A stretch of DNA of 64,000 bases from Sporolactobacillus shoreicorticis (GCF_024125445.1 NZ_JAMXWM010000003.1:1-64000), one strand, 5' to 3'; shown: positions 49,578-59,613, counted from the stretch's first letter. Notes: generated from the letters alone by a model not told the origin. Program-made: numbers and translations.

Positions 49578-51359
49578 TTATTTTGTCGTGTCCAAATAGT
49601 TTCTCATCGATTCCGCGACCTTTTCAGGTAATCCAGCTTCTTGCAGTTCTTGTCTGCTCGCCTCGCGTATTTTTTTCATCGAACCGAATTTGCGAAGCAG
49701 CATTTGCTTGCGCTGCCGGCCGATTCCCGGGATGTCATCCAAAACAGAATGAATCATTGATTTTGCACGAACCTGTCGATGGAAGGTGATTGCGAATCGG
49801 TGCACCTCGTCCTGAATACGCTGTAGCAAATAAAAAGCTTGGCTGTTTCGCGCCAGCGAGACGAGCTGCGGCGGTTCACCGATGACAAGCTGAGATGTTC
49901 GGTGCTTATCATCTTTTACGAGTCCGCATACCGGAATGTATAACCCAAATTCATTTTCAAGCACATCGATTGCAGCAGAGAGCTGCCCTTTGCCCCCGTC
50001 AATCAAAATTAAATCCGGCAGCGGCTTGCCTTCTTTTAAAATACGTGCGTAACGCCTGCGCACAACCTCGCGCATTGTTGCATAATCATCCGGGCCATTC
50101 ACCGTTTTCACTCGATATTTGCGGTAGTCGCTTTTCTTTGGACGACCGTCTTCAAACACAACCATTGCAGATACCGGGTCTGCACCTTGAATATTCGAGT
50201 TGTCAAACGTCTCAATTCGTCGCGGCGCTGGCATATCCAACGCTTCTCCAAGCTGTTCGACAGCTCCGATCGTACGCTTTTCGTCACGCTCAATCAGTGC
50301 AAATTTTTCCTTAAGAGCAATACCGGCATTTTTGACTGCCATCGCAACAAGATCCTTTTTTCGTCCGCGCTTGGGCTGCAGCACGTCGGTTTCCAGCATC
50401 TGTTCGATCAATTGCTGGTCAACTGAGTTGGGAAGTAGCACTTCTTTCGGTTTTATGTGATTCTGGTGACTGTAAAATTGGCCGATAAACGTCAGAAAAT
50501 CTTCTTCTGGCTCTTGATAAAATGGGAAGAGAGAAACTTTCCGTTCAATCAATTTTCCCTGGCGCATAAAGAATACCTGAACACACATCCAGCCTTTATC
50601 GAAGGCATAGCCAAAGACGTCACGGTCATCCAGATCATTAAAAATAATCTTTTGCTTCTCCATAACGGTCTCAATATTGCTAATCTGATCACGAAGTTCC
50701 TTTGCTTTTTCAAAATTGAGCTGATCCGAGGCCTCAAGCATTTCTTTTTTCAGCCGCTTTTTTACATCCTGATAACCACCCTTGAGAAAATGCGTAATCT
50801 CATCAGCCATTGACTCATAGGCTTCTTTTGGAATAGCGTAAACGCATGGCGCCAGACACTGCCCAATATGATAGTACAGACAGACACGGTTTGGTAAAAT
50901 CCGGCATTTGCGCAACGGATAGAGATGGTCAAGCAACCGTTTCGTCTCATTCGCCGCAGTTACGTTCGGATAGGGACCAAAATATTTGCCGCTCTTCCGA
51001 TTCACCTTACGCGTGATTATCAGCCGCGGATACTTTTCATTCGTTAGCTTGATGAACGGATAGCTCTTATCGTCCTTCAGCATGATGTTATATCTCGGCT
51101 CATATTTCTTAATCAAGTTGATTTCTAAAAGCAATGATTCGATTTCAGATGAGACAACGATATATTCAAAATCAGCGATATCCGCAACGAGACGCTGCGT
51201 TTTCGCATCATGCGAACCGCTGAAGTAGGAATGGACGCGATTGAACAGATTCTTCGCTTTCCCAACGTAAATGATTTCTCCCTGAGCATTTTTCATTTGA
51301 TAACAGCCTGGTTGTTTCGGAAGCAAGCTCAGCTTTTCTTTTATTTTCTGACTGATCAT
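49578..51359 (-). CDS. uvrC: Excinuclease ABC subunit C
   Basis: 593 residues. The GIY-YIG domain starts [20 protein letters not shown] with [18 protein letters not shown]. The UVR motif ([20 protein letters not shown]) is at about residue 200. The C-terminal RNase H-like nuclease domain carries [20 protein letters not shown] and [15 protein letters not shown], and a tandem HhH ends with [20 protein letters not shown]. It makes both incisions in nucleotide excision repair. The gene order trxA - (AEC) - uvrC - lysC follows Bacillus apart from an inserted transporter. Confidence 0.97.
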   Translation of the reverse strand: MISQKIKEKLSLLPKQPGCYQMKNAQGEIIYVGKAKNLFNRVHSYFSGSHDAKTQRLVADIADFEYIVVSSEIESLLLEINLIKKYEPRYNIMLKDDKSYPFIKLTNEKYPRLIITRKVNRKSGKYFGPYPNVTAANETKRLLDHLYPLRKCRILPNRVCLYYHIGQCLAPCVYAIPKEAYESMADEITHFLKGGYQDVKKRLKKEMLEASDQLNFEKAKELRDQISNIETVMEKQKIIFNDLDDRDVFGYAFDKGWMCVQVFFMRQGKLIERKVSLFPFYQEPEEDFLTFIGQFYSHQNHIKPKEVLLPNSVDQQLIEQMLETDVLQPKRGRKKDLVAMAVKNAGIALKEKFALIERDEKRTIGAVEQLGEALDMPAPRRIETFDNSNIQGADPVSAMVVFEDGRPKKSDYRKYRVKTVNGPDDYATMREVVRRRYARILKEGKPLPDLILIDGGKGQLSAAIDVLENEFGLYIPVCGLVKDDKHRTSQLVIGEPPQLVSLARNSQAFYLLQRIQDEVHRFAITFHRQVRAKSMIHSVLDDIPGIGRQRKQMLLRKFGSMKKIREASRQELQEAGLPEKVAESMRNYLDTTK

Positions 51360-51506
51360 TAGTTATCGATCATCCTTTGTTTCTTGATTCTCGCATACTA
51401 TCTTTTATTATCTAAGAGATCTGAAAAACATTCAACTTTTAAACCTGAATAAAAAGGGACAGTGCGTGGAAAATGCCCGCATCTGTCCGATCTTGTATTT
51501 ATCCAC

Positions 51507-52442
51507 TTAAAAAATGGTCATCAGAATAGGAATTTCAATCATACTGAGGAGTGTCGTTTCCGTCACCATTACTGCCGCGTAGTCCGAATCTGCATGATAC
51601 AGTTCTGATACAACCGGGGCATTCGTCATGACCGGCATCGCGGATTGCAAAATAAATACTTCTTTCATAAGTGCAGGCATCGGTGCCGGCAGCACGAGCA
51701 GAGTCATGATTGCAGGTGCCGCAACAAAACGCCCGATGAGAACGCCGATATTGTCTTTATTCAGACATAGCTTATTCAATCCTGCCTGATGAATCGCAAT
51801 TCCGATAAAAATCATGGATAAAGGAATGGTGAGCCCGCCGATATAACTGAAATCTGACATCAAAAAGGCAGGCAGTTTCACATGCAGCAGAACCAGAACA
51901 ACACCGATGATAAAGCCCAGCAACGGCGGTGAAAAAATTTTGCCAAGCGTTTGCTTCAAACTGGTTTTACTCAGATAGTTTCCATCACGTTGGATCAGAT
52001 AGACACCAAGTGTCCAGAAAAAAGTCGTATTGGCCATATAGAACACAAGCACATAGGGCAGACTTTGCTCGCCGAAAATAGCAAGATTGACCGGTAACCC
52101 GATGAAAACCGTATTCGAGTTGCAAAACATCGACTTAAACAAACCGCTGTGATTTTGCGGAACGGCAAAAGCCTTAACTGCTAGAAAAGAAATTGCGAAC
52201 AGAATCAGCATCGACAGAATTGGAAAGCACAAATTCGGCAGCAACTGAATTAATTTTTCACTTGTAAAATCATGAGTAATGGTACTGATCATATAAGCAG
52301 GAAGCGCAATTTGCGTCACCAATTTAGCAATTAATTTACTTGTTTTTTTATCAAACCAGCCGCGATGAGCCAAAACATAACCCACGCTGATCATGACAAT
52401 AATTACCAAAATTCCTTGAATGCCTTGAAAAAAAGTGCCCAC
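51507..52442 (-). CDS. AEC-family transporter (auxin efflux carrier type)
   Basis: 311 residues with ten membrane helices in two halves: QGILVIIVMISVGYVLAHRG at the start, FKSMFCNSNTVFIGLPVNLA, and VFILQSAMPVMTNAPVVSEL at the end with YAAVMVTETTLLSMIEIPI. Family members move malate, malonate or other carboxylates; a malate/lactate role would fit this organism but cannot be read from sequence. It lies alone between uvrC and trxA. The stretch 52443-52718 upstream shows no gene. Confidence 0.9.
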   Translation of the reverse strand: MGTFFQGIQGILVIIVMISVGYVLAHRGWFDKKTSKLIAKLVTQIALPAYMISTITHDFTSEKLIQLLPNLCFPILSMLILFAISFLAVKAFAVPQNHSGLFKSMFCNSNTVFIGLPVNLAIFGEQSLPYVLVFYMANTTFFWTLGVYLIQRDGNYLSKTSLKQTLGKIFSPPLLGFIIGVVLVLLHVKLPAFLMSDFSYIGGLTIPLSMIFIGIAIHQAGLNKLCLNKDNIGVLIGRFVAAPAIMTLLVLPAPMPALMKEVFILQSAMPVMTNAPVVSELYHADSDYAAVMVTETTLLSMIEIPILMTIF

Positions 52443-52718
52443 CTGAGTGCCTCCGTGACTGACATGACTCCATACTTATTGTCATCTTTTATTTTCTTCT
52501 CTTGTATCAATGAGCATACAACTAAGCTAGAATCATAGTCAACAGCTATTTTAGAAAAAATTTAGCCAGTCAAATCCCTGATGCAGGCGTAGCCTTAATT
52601 TTCTTATATGATCTACCGCTAATTCGTATCTTTTATACTTTTTTTCACAAAAAATTCAAACAATAATTTATGACACTATTTTATCCGTAATTTAGAAATT
52701 CAGTGCTCTGGTCGGCAA

Positions 52719-52763
52719 AAAACCGGGCGCTTCGCATGCGGATGCGATACGTCCCGGTTTTCA
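52719..52763 (-). terminator. Terminator of trxA
   Basis: AAAACCGGG pairs with CCCGGTTTT, with an inner GC-rich stem, 30 bases after the trxA stop. Confidence 0.8.
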
Positions 52764-52792
52764 GTGAATGACCTAATTATTTTGCCTAGCGA

Positions 52793-53110
52793 TCAGCCGA
52801 TATGCTGTTTGATACGTTCAGCAAGTGCTTCTTTCGGTTGGAAGCCGACAACTTTGTCAACCACTTCTCCGTCTTTAAACAAGAACATGGTTGGAATGCT
52901 CATGACTCCGTATTTGCTTGCCGTTGCTTGATTTTCATCAACGTCCAGCTTTACGATTTTAAGATTATCTGCTAATTCGGAATTCACTTCTTCAAGAACA
53001 GGTGCCATCATTTTGCATGGTCCACACCAAGTAGCCCAGAAATCGGCTAAAACAAGACCTTTTGAAGTTTCATCCGCGAAATTCGCATCATTTACCTGAC
53101 TAATTGCCAT
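52793..53110 (-). CDS. trxA: Thioredoxin
   Basis: 105 residues: ANFADETSKGLVLADFWATW then the redox site WCGPCKMMAPVLEE, VDENQATASKYGVMSIPTMF (cis-Pro) and FKDGEVVDKVVGFQPKEALA. It is the general protein disulfide reductase, fed by thioredoxin reductase. AGGAGG precedes ATG 53110. It stands downstream of mutS2, as in Bacillus after etfA; here etf genes are absent from the interval. Confidence 0.97.
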   Translation of the reverse strand: MAISQVNDANFADETSKGLVLADFWATWCGPCKMMAPVLEEVNSELADNLKIVKLDVDENQATASKYGVMSIPTMFLFKDGEVVDKVVGFQPKEALAERIKQHIG

Positions 53111-53205
53111 TACAGAAAGACCTCCTCAAATAGTTCAATATGCTCTATGTCACACAGTATAGCATGTGCCAACACGAGATGCCATTATTCAGCTTGGCGC
53201 ATACA

Positions 53206-55572
53206 TTACTTGAATTCAACGACGGTCACACCGCTGCCGCCCTCGCCCTGGGCACCGAGACGGGCTGTCTTCACACGAGGATGCCGATCAATTAATTGAG
53301 TGACACCTTTGCGCAGTGCACCGGTGCCCTTGCCATGAATGATCGAGACACGTGCATAGCCTGCAAGCATCGCCTCGTCCAAATATTTCTCAACCTTAAG
53401 CATCGCATCTTCATAACGCTCGCCACGCAGATCCAGCTCGGGACGCACCGTTTGTCCTGAAGTACGCACATTAACGACCGGTTTGATCTTCTTCTCTTCT
53501 TTAACCTTTTTCAAGTCGCTTGCTTTCACATTCATTTTCAGAATACCTGCTTGAACCAAATATTCCTGATCACTGATTTTATCGACAATGTAGCCCTTCT
53601 GGCCAAAGCTGATTATTTTAACGGTGTCGCCCGGCTGAAATCCTGAAACCGATTTGTGAACAGGTTCCGAAGTATTGGGTATATCTTGTTGTTCAAGGGA
53701 ATCCAGCGCATGCGCTAATTTGGTTTTAGCGTCAATGAGCTGATGCTCCTTGACTGAACCGTTATTCTTAAATTGATGCAGCTCGTTAATAATTTCTTCT
53801 GCTTCACGCCGTGCATCCTTAAGCGCATGCTCTGCTTTCTCACGCGCCTTCTTCAGAATATCCTCTTTTGACTGTTCCAATTCATTCAGACGTCTAGAGA
53901 GATCCGCTTCTTTGGCCTCTACCTCAAGTTTCAGCCTGCGCGCTTTTTCTTCTTCCATTTCGGCCGCTTTGCGATTCTTTTCCAGTGAAGCAATCATTTT
54001 ATCAACCTGGTTGGTCTCGCGGCTGATCTGAAGTCTGGCACCATCGATAATGTCGGCCGGCAAGCCTAATTTCCGTGAAATTTCAAACGCATTGCTTCGT
54101 CCCGGAACACCAAGAAGCAGGCGATACGTCGGGCTCAGCGTTTCCACATCGAATTCAACGCTCGCATTCATGACGCCCGGTCGTTCGTATGCATACGCTT
54201 TTAATTCGCTGTAGTGAGTCGTACAGACAATTGTTGCCCCTTTACCATAAACGGCATCGAGAATCGACATAGACAAAGCTGCCCCTTCCTGAGGGTCAGT
54301 GCCTGCACCTAATTCGTCGAAGAGAACGAGACTGTTAAAATCAACCTGCTTCAAGATCTTAACAATGTTCGTCATGTGCGAAGAAAACGTGCTGAGACTC
54401 TGCTCAATCGATTGTTCATCGCCAATATCGGCAAAGACTTCACGGAATATACTCGCTTCTGATTCTTCTTCAACTGGTATTTGAAGTCCGGATTGAGCCA
54501 TGAGCGTGAGCAGACCAATCGTTTTCAGCGACACCGTTTTTCCGCCGGTATTCGGTCCCGTGACAATGAGTGCGTGCGTGTGCTCATCAAATACGACATC
54601 AATCGGGACAACATGATTCTGACTAATCAGCGGATGGCGTGCTTTTTTCAGACGGATCATACCTCTGTCATTCAGTTTCGGACGTGTCGCTTTCATCTGA
54701 TGTCCGTATGCGGCTTTGGCAAAGATGAAGTCGAGCTGCGCCAGAACCTCAACATTCTCCAGCATCGGTTCGGCAAATTCGGCCGTTTCTTCCGAGAGCG
54801 CACGCAAAATCCGCTCAATTTCATGCCGTTCTTTTGCTCGTGCTTCACTGAGCTGATTATTTAAATCAACGATCGCTTGCGGTTCAATAAACAAAGTTGC
54901 ACCTGATGCAGACTGGTCGTGGACAATACCGCCGAAAGATCCGCGATATTCCTGCTTGACCGGAATTACCTGCCGATCATTACGAATGGTAATAATCTGT
55001 TCGGAAAGCATTTTCGCAGTTCCGCTTGAACGGACGATACTCTCCAGTTTCTGCTTCACCCTGCTGTCAAAGGTTCGGATCTGGCCACGTATATGACGCA
55101 AAGCCGGGCTTGCCGAGTCCATGACGCTGCCTTGATCATCGATTGCACTGCGGATTTTACGTTCCAAACTGCCCGGAGGATCAATCGAATTCACGAGCTC
55201 CATCAAAATGGGAAGTTCAAGTTCTCTTTCCTCGACCAAATCCGCAATAAAATTTTTCATCAAGCGGGCACCGCGAATGGTGTCGGCAATATCGATCAGT
55301 TCTTTTGCCTGAAGAATACCGCCTATCTTGCAACGTTTTAGCGCTTGACGGACATCAGTAATGCCGCCAAAAGGCACAGATCCCCTTAATCGGAGTACCG
55401 TTGCCCCTTCATCGGTTTCCTCCTGCATTCGTTTAACTTCATTCAAGCTGTCTGCGGGCCTCAGATCCGCAATTCTTTTTTTTCCCAATGAGGAAGCGGT
55501 ATAATGCATTAACTGCTGTTTAATTTTTTCATAATCAAGTATTCTCAGTGCATGTTCATTCACAAATAACAT
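53206..55572 (-). CDS. mutS2: Endonuclease MutS2 (RqcU)
   Basis: 788 residues. The MutS core ATPase has Walker A in ALIVTGPNTGGKTVSLKTIG, Walker B in SLVLFDELGAGTDPQEGAAL, and the lever coiled coils before it. A second coiled coil (about 520-630) leads to a KOW-like segment (GFQPGDTVKIISFGQKGYIV) and a C-terminal Smr domain: PELDLRGERYEDAMLKVEKY, VSIIHGKGTGALRKGVTQLI. It acts on stalled ribosomes (collision rescue) and suppresses recombination. It is 26 bases from polX and co-directional; cvpA-polX-mutS2 is the Bacillus order. Confidence 0.97.
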   Translation of the reverse strand: MLFVNEHALRILDYEKIKQQLMHYTASSLGKKRIADLRPADSLNEVKRMQEETDEGATVLRLRGSVPFGGITDVRQALKRCKIGGILQAKELIDIADTIRGARLMKNFIADLVEERELELPILMELVNSIDPPGSLERKIRSAIDDQGSVMDSASPALRHIRGQIRTFDSRVKQKLESIVRSSGTAKMLSEQIITIRNDRQVIPVKQEYRGSFGGIVHDQSASGATLFIEPQAIVDLNNQLSEARAKERHEIERILRALSEETAEFAEPMLENVEVLAQLDFIFAKAAYGHQMKATRPKLNDRGMIRLKKARHPLISQNHVVPIDVVFDEHTHALIVTGPNTGGKTVSLKTIGLLTLMAQSGLQIPVEEESEASIFREVFADIGDEQSIEQSLSTFSSHMTNIVKILKQVDFNSLVLFDELGAGTDPQEGAALSMSILDAVYGKGATIVCTTHYSELKAYAYERPGVMNASVEFDVETLSPTYRLLLGVPGRSNAFEISRKLGLPADIIDGARLQISRETNQVDKMIASLEKNRKAAEMEEEKARRLKLEVEAKEADLSRRLNELEQSKEDILKKAREKAEHALKDARREAEEIINELHQFKNNGSVKEHQLIDAKTKLAHALDSLEQQDIPNTSEPVHKSVSGFQPGDTVKIISFGQKGYIVDKISDQEYLVQAGILKMNVKASDLKKVKEEKKIKPVVNVRTSGQTVRPELDLRGERYEDAMLKVEKYLDEAMLAGYARVSIIHGKGTGALRKGVTQLIDRHPRVKTARLGAQGEGGSGVTVVEFK

Positions 55573-55598
55573 CTCCCTCTATTGAGGATGCTCATCAT

Positions 55599-57326
55599 TC
55601 AAATTACTTTTTTATTCTTAAGAAAAATCATAAGTTGATCGATTGGCCAGGTGTTTATAACGTTGTGCGGCTTGATACCGGCCCGAATGGCTGTCTCAAC
55701 CCCCAACTTCATATCATCCATCATGTCTAACGAATGACTGTCCGTATTAATCGCGATTTTTACGCCCGCCTCCTGCACCCTGCCGAGCCACTCTGACGAT
55801 AAATCTAATCGGAACCGACTGGCATTCAATTCAAGCGCCGTTCCGGTTTCCTTAGCTAATTCAATCAACCGTTTTACATCAACGGCGTATCCGTGTCGTT
55901 TTCCAAGCATACGTCCGGTCGGGTGTGCGATCAGACGTACATAAGGATTTCGGCAGGCATTCTCCAGACGCTTCATAATCTGATTCTTATCCTGTGAAAA
56001 AGAAAAATGGATGGAAGCAATGACAAAATCCAATCTGCTCAGGACATCGTCCGAATAATCCAGCGATCCATCAGGCAAAATATCCATTTCAATACCCGAA
56101 AAAAGCGTAAAATCATCATAATGCTGATTCATTTTCTTCACTTTTTCATTTTGTTCTAATAGACGTTCTGGGCTCAGACCATTCGCAACACGAAGCGATT
56201 GAGAATGATCAGTCAGACATGCGTAGGCGTAACCTTTCGAACGCATCGCCTCTGCCATTTCAGCGATCGTGTTTGCCCCGTCGCTCCACGTCGAGTGCAT
56301 GTGCAGATCGCCTTTAATATCTGATAGCTTGATTAAATTTAAAGGACCTTTTTCCGCCCGCTCCAATTCAAATGCTCCTTCACGTGCCTGGGGTGGAATA
56401 AAATTCAGCCCAAAATAGTGATAGATATCCGCTTCGTTTTGAAAAGTACGCATGGAGCCGTCTTCGCGCTCAATACCATATTCACTGATTTTTTCATTGC
56501 GTTCCTTGGCCAGTCTGCGCAGAAGAACATTGTGCTCCTTTGACCCGGTAAAATGCAGCAGCATCGACGCATAGATGTCCTGCGTAGCAAAGCGAAAATC
56601 AACAGATACTTGATTCGGATCACCAAGCAGAACCGTCATCTTCGCATCGCCTTGTCCGACAATTTCATGCATCGGTAATTTCTCAAGCAGCTGCCGCGCA
56701 ACCGCCTTGGGATCAGCGGTCTCAATAACAAAATCCAAATCCTTCATTTTTTCTTTTGCTCGTCTGAGGCTGCCCGCGCATGAAAAACGATTCACCATCT
56801 CGACTGAACGCAGCACTCGCTCGATTTGATCAGCAAGATCAATCATATAAGGAATCGGCAGTTCCTTCGGGCGTTGACGCTGTTCATTCAGTGATTGCAA
56901 CAGATGTTCTTCCGTTTTTTTCCCGAACCCTGCCAATTGGCTGACTTTCCCCTGCTCGCAGGCATCTTTCAAGGTATCGCGATCAACAACGCCGAGCTCA
57001 CGATACAACTTCCCAATCTTTTTCCCACCGAGTCCGGGCAAACGAAGAAGATCAAGCAAACTATGAGGTATGTCTTTTTCAAGTGCCAACAAGACAGACG
57101 ATTCGCCTCGCGCCAGTAATTCCTCAATGACCTGTGCCGTCGATTTGCCGATTCCTTTGATTTTACTTAAGTCACTCATTCCTGCCATCGAACGCGGATC
57201 ATTCTCCAATGCAAGACCTGCGCGATGATAAGCAGCGACTTTAAACGGGTTTTCACCCTTTATTTCCAGATACAGTGCAATTGTATCCAGTTGATTTATA
57301 ATTTGCTTTTTGTTCACAATCTTCAC
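55599..57326 (-). CDS. polX: DNA polymerase/3'-5' exonuclease PolX
   Basis: 575 residues. The N-terminal Pol beta-like part has HhH motifs (MSDLSKIKGIGKSTAQVIEE; LLRLPGLGGKKIGKLYRELG) and the nucleotidyltransferase site CAGSLRRAKEKMKDLDFVIE. The C-terminal PHP domain has GDLHMHSTWSDGANTIAEMA, CLTDHSQSL, FSGIEMDI, ASIHFSF and NTDSHSLDMM. It fills short gaps in base excision and end-joining repair and removes 3' ends with the PHP site. It lies between cvpA and mutS2. Confidence 0.96.
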   Translation of the reverse strand: MKIVNKKQIINQLDTIALYLEIKGENPFKVAAYHRAGLALENDPRSMAGMSDLSKIKGIGKSTAQVIEELLARGESSVLLALEKDIPHSLLDLLRLPGLGGKKIGKLYRELGVVDRDTLKDACEQGKVSQLAGFGKKTEEHLLQSLNEQRQRPKELPIPYMIDLADQIERVLRSVEMVNRFSCAGSLRRAKEKMKDLDFVIETADPKAVARQLLEKLPMHEIVGQGDAKMTVLLGDPNQVSVDFRFATQDIYASMLLHFTGSKEHNVLLRRLAKERNEKISEYGIEREDGSMRTFQNEADIYHYFGLNFIPPQAREGAFELERAEKGPLNLIKLSDIKGDLHMHSTWSDGANTIAEMAEAMRSKGYAYACLTDHSQSLRVANGLSPERLLEQNEKVKKMNQHYDDFTLFSGIEMDILPDGSLDYSDDVLSRLDFVIASIHFSFSQDKNQIMKRLENACRNPYVRLIAHPTGRMLGKRHGYAVDVKRLIELAKETGTALELNASRFRLDLSSEWLGRVQEAGVKIAINTDSHSLDMMDDMKLGVETAIRAGIKPHNVINTWPIDQLMIFLKNKKVI

Positions 57327-57359
57327 CTTTTATATCGTGCAAATGATAGCTCCGCTGAC

Positions 57360-57911
57360 TCAGCCCATCCAACCTGCGAATGCGACCCACATCTCTTTAA
57401 GCATATTTGAAAAGTAAGGGGTACTCCTAATCATTGATTGCGCCAACGACGATTGATCAATCGCCGATTGAATTCCGCCGACCGGTGTCAGTGAACCGGC
57501 GTACAGCAAGAAGAAAATAATTAAATAGGCTTCAACAAAACCAATCAGCGCTCCACTCAAATGATTGACAGAACGGAGAATCGGCAGTTCAGCAAGGAAA
57601 TTCAGCATTGAACCTAGGATTGTCAAAACAATCTTTGTGGCGATAAATAATATAATAAAAGCGATTGCCCGATAATAAGCAGTCTGCAGGTCCATGTTCC
57701 CAAGGAATTGAAACAGATCGCTTTGAGAAGCCGACGAAGGGAATGGAATCCAAAATTTCAACGTTCCCGCAAGCGGCTTAAAATAGATCATCGCAACGAT
57801 ATAGGCAATGACAAAGCCCGCAAGATGAACCAATTGCAAAATCAGACCGCGACGAAACCCATTAAAAAATCCGGATGCGAGTATGATCAATATAATGAGT
57901 GTGAGAAGCAT
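57360..57911 (-). CDS. CvpA-family membrane protein
   Basis: 183 residues with four membrane helices: LLTLIILIILASGFFNGFRR (start), LVHLAGFVIAYIVAMIYFK, ATKIVLTILGSMLNFLAELP and LIGFVEAYLIIFFLLYAGSL. The FNGFRRG turn after the first helix is the CvpA hallmark. The family was named for colicin V production; its role in Firmicutes is unclear. ATG 57911 is chosen as the usual N-terminus. Order cvpA-polX-mutS2 follows B. subtilis yshB-polX-mutSB; zapA, expected upstream, is not found here. Confidence 0.9.
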   Translation of the reverse strand: MLLTLIILIILASGFFNGFRRGLILQLVHLAGFVIAYIVAMIYFKPLAGTLKFWIPFPSSASQSDLFQFLGNMDLQTAYYRAIAFIILFIATKIVLTILGSMLNFLAELPILRSVNHLSGALIGFVEAYLIIFFLLYAGSLTPVGGIQSAIDQSSLAQSMIRSTPYFSNMLKEMWVAFAGWMG

Positions 57912-58170
57912 AAGATCGATCCCAACTCTCTTTCCTATGTAAGGTGAGCGCCGTCCCAGATAAAACAAGGCACACGTTGACACTTTTTAGTTTTATCATA
58001 TCAGAAACGACGACAGATGAAAAATGTGTTTGGCGATTCGCCAACACTAAAAACAGTTTTTGTGACGTTTCATTGCTCCTGATTACAGACCATCCGGCTT
58101 TCATTACAATGATTCCATTGATGACCAATCAATCTGCCTTTACACTAATCAAACATCCATCTATCAACAG

Positions 58171-58201
58171 TAAGAAAAACCGGGCAAAAAGCGCCTGTTC
58201 C
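58171..58201 (+). repeat. Dispersed repeat, first half
   Basis: TAAGAAAAACCGGGC, AAAAAGCGCC and TGTTCC align with 61561-61593. The second half of the same repeat is displaced to 58549-58640 by about 345 bases of other sequence. Confidence 0.6.
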
Positions 58202-58273
58202 TTACTTCCGCAGAATGCGGTGGCTTTCGCGTTGCATGAAGCATTCTGGTCCTTCATTAAGTAACGAGTAAAA

Positions 58274-58462
58274 AATAAGCGGAGATATTCCAGTTATTTG
58301 CACCTTGAGCTTGTTTCGCGGGCAAATAAGGGTAATTTTTCCGGTTATGTAAAGAAAAATCCTCTATTTTCACGTTTTTCGATTCGATAAGCGGAATTTC
58401 TCCGTCTATTTAAGCTTTTTTTTCGTTCATTTTCTTAATAAAGGTAATTTTTCCGTCTATTC
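58274..58462 (+). repeat. Four-unit degenerate direct repeat
   Basis: Four 26-base units of the form AATAAG(C/G)GGA-N4-TTCCGTCTATT start at 58274, 58325, 58386 and 58437, so spacings are 51, 61 and 51. Units alternate between GCGGA and GGTAA types. No ORF runs through them. They lie inside the stretch that splits the dispersed repeat. Confidence 0.65.
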
Positions 58463-58548
58463 ATGTCTTAACGGTACTGAATCATCGCTTCGGTTGCACC
58501 GCAAGACTCCTCAGACAAGCAGAAATCTGCGGGGTCTGGCTGGCACCT

Positions 58549-58640
58549 GATCCCGCTGGCAGTCTCGCACCTCCGCGTTGATTTTCGGCCAAAACACTGG
58601 TTTATCCATTTAAATACGGGCAAAATCTTATACTTATCTT
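58549..58640 (+). repeat. Dispersed repeat, second half
   Basis: It aligns with 61591-61673: TCCCGC-GGC-GTCTCG-ACCTCCGC, TTGATT-TC-GCCAA, and a final GCAAAATCTTATACTT. About three quarters of positions match. Similar CCGC-rich intergenic repeats are common in Bacillaceae. Confidence 0.65.
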
Positions 58641-58644
58641 GCAA

Positions 58645-58676
58645 AAAAAAGGATGACAAAATTGTCATCCTTTTTT
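58645..58676 (-). terminator. Terminator of the aldolase gene
   Basis: AAAAGGATGACA and TGTCATCCTTTT form a 12-bp stem with A/T runs on both sides, 30 bases after the stop. Confidence 0.92.
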
Positions 58677-58705
58677 AATACCATGCATCTTGTTTATCCA
58701 ACAGC

Positions 58706-59413
58706 TTATTTACCGGCAGTAACCGCGTCCTTTGCCAAGGTATAAATCGTTTCCCCTTTTCCGAAAACGGATTCCCAATCGGCGGTGAAATCAGTGACCG
58801 CTTTATTGATGGCCGGCATTCCTAAAGCAGCAGTCAAAATATCTGCGCTCATGGTCGCTGCTTGAGCACCTGCTTCAAATGCAGCGTTGACCTGACCTAC
58901 ATTTTTAAAGCTGGCGGCAAGAATTTTTGTACGGCTGTCTGTTCGTTCAATGGCTTTAGCCAGTTCTGCCACTGACGCTTTGGCATCAATGTTCATGTTT
59001 TCCATCCGGTTAAAATAAGGAGCTATATAATCAGCACCTGCCTGGATGGCCAAATAGCCCTGAAATTTCGTATAGATCGCTGTTGCGGTAACGTTTACAT
59101 TTTCTTGCTTCAATTGTTTGATGGCAGCTAAACCCGCCTCGGTTACCGGAACTTTAATATACACATTTCGATCCACATTTTCTAACACGGTATGTGCATC
59201 CTTGATCATGCCCTCCGTATCTTCTGAGACGACCTGAACATGAAGTGATGCCTGATCTCCTATAATCGAGCGAACAGTTTTCAAATGCGTGAACAGATCA
59301 ATTTTGCCTTCTTTTTTTACAATGGACGGATTAGAGGTCACTCCGGCAAGTGGAATCACCTTAACATATCGCTTAATCGCGTCCAAATGAATCGTATCAA
59401 GCAGGAATTCCAT
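58706..59413 (-). CDS. fsa: Fructose-6-phosphate aldolase (TalC/FSA type)
   Basis: 235 residues of the small transaldolase family: EFLLDTIHLDAIKRYVKVIP, LAGVTSNPSIVKKEGKIDLF, the Schiff-base Lys in VYIKVPVTEAGLAAIKQL, then NVNVTATAIYTKFQGYLAIQ and AGADYIAPYFNRM. Short length (about 220-235) and the lack of long insertions fit fructose-6-phosphate aldolase, which makes dihydroxyacetone and glyceraldehyde 3-phosphate, more than classical transaldolase. ATG 59413 follows GGAAAGGGAG. A SorC regulator gene lies directly upstream, with a palindromic operator between. A glycyl radical enzyme lies nearby, as in E. coli fsa loci. Confidence 0.93.
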   Translation of the reverse strand: MEFLLDTIHLDAIKRYVKVIPLAGVTSNPSIVKKEGKIDLFTHLKTVRSIIGDQASLHVQVVSEDTEGMIKDAHTVLENVDRNVYIKVPVTEAGLAAIKQLKQENVNVTATAIYTKFQGYLAIQAGADYIAPYFNRMENMNIDAKASVAELAKAIERTDSRTKILAASFKNVGQVNAAFEAGAQAATMSADILTAALGMPAINKAVTDFTADWESVFGKGETIYTLAKDAVTAGK

Positions 59414-59498
59414 ATCGAACACTCCCTTTCCGATATTTGCACATTTGTGATTTTTTATTCACCTTTATTGATTACGTTTTCATCGTAGCACGAAATGA

Positions 59499-59527
59499 AT
59501 TATACTTACAGATTCCCACAAGATTAA
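59499..59527 (-). promoter_or_regulatory. Possible sigma-A promoter of fsa
   Basis: TATAAT at 59499-59504 on the minus strand with a weak -35 (TTAATC) 17 bases upstream. It lies about 85 bases downstream of the SorC-type operator. Confidence 0.4.
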
Positions 59528-59586
59528 TATTCTCCTGTGCGTAAAAAATCCTGATAACAAGCGATTTCTTGAAATAAAAGACAGAT

Positions 59587-59610
59587 ATTCGTGCACATAT
59601 GTGCACGAAT
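59587..59610. promoter_or_regulatory. 24-bp perfect palindrome, SorC operator candidate
   Basis: ATTCGTGCACAT is followed by its exact reverse complement. It lies 3 bases past the sorC stop and upstream of fsa. SorC/DeoR-type tetramers bind such long palindromes. There is no T-run on either strand, so it is not a terminator. Confidence 0.7.
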
Positions 59611-59613
59611 TAA

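Noticed and set aside
57944-58264. 106-residue plus-strand ORF upstream of cvpA
   Set aside because: It has no ribosome site, composition is not protein-like, and its end enters the dispersed repeat.
58274-58462. CRISPR array
   Set aside because: The four units are degenerate, the intervals between unit starts vary (51, 61, 51), the in-between sequences are AT-rich and partly alike, and no cas gene is in the window.
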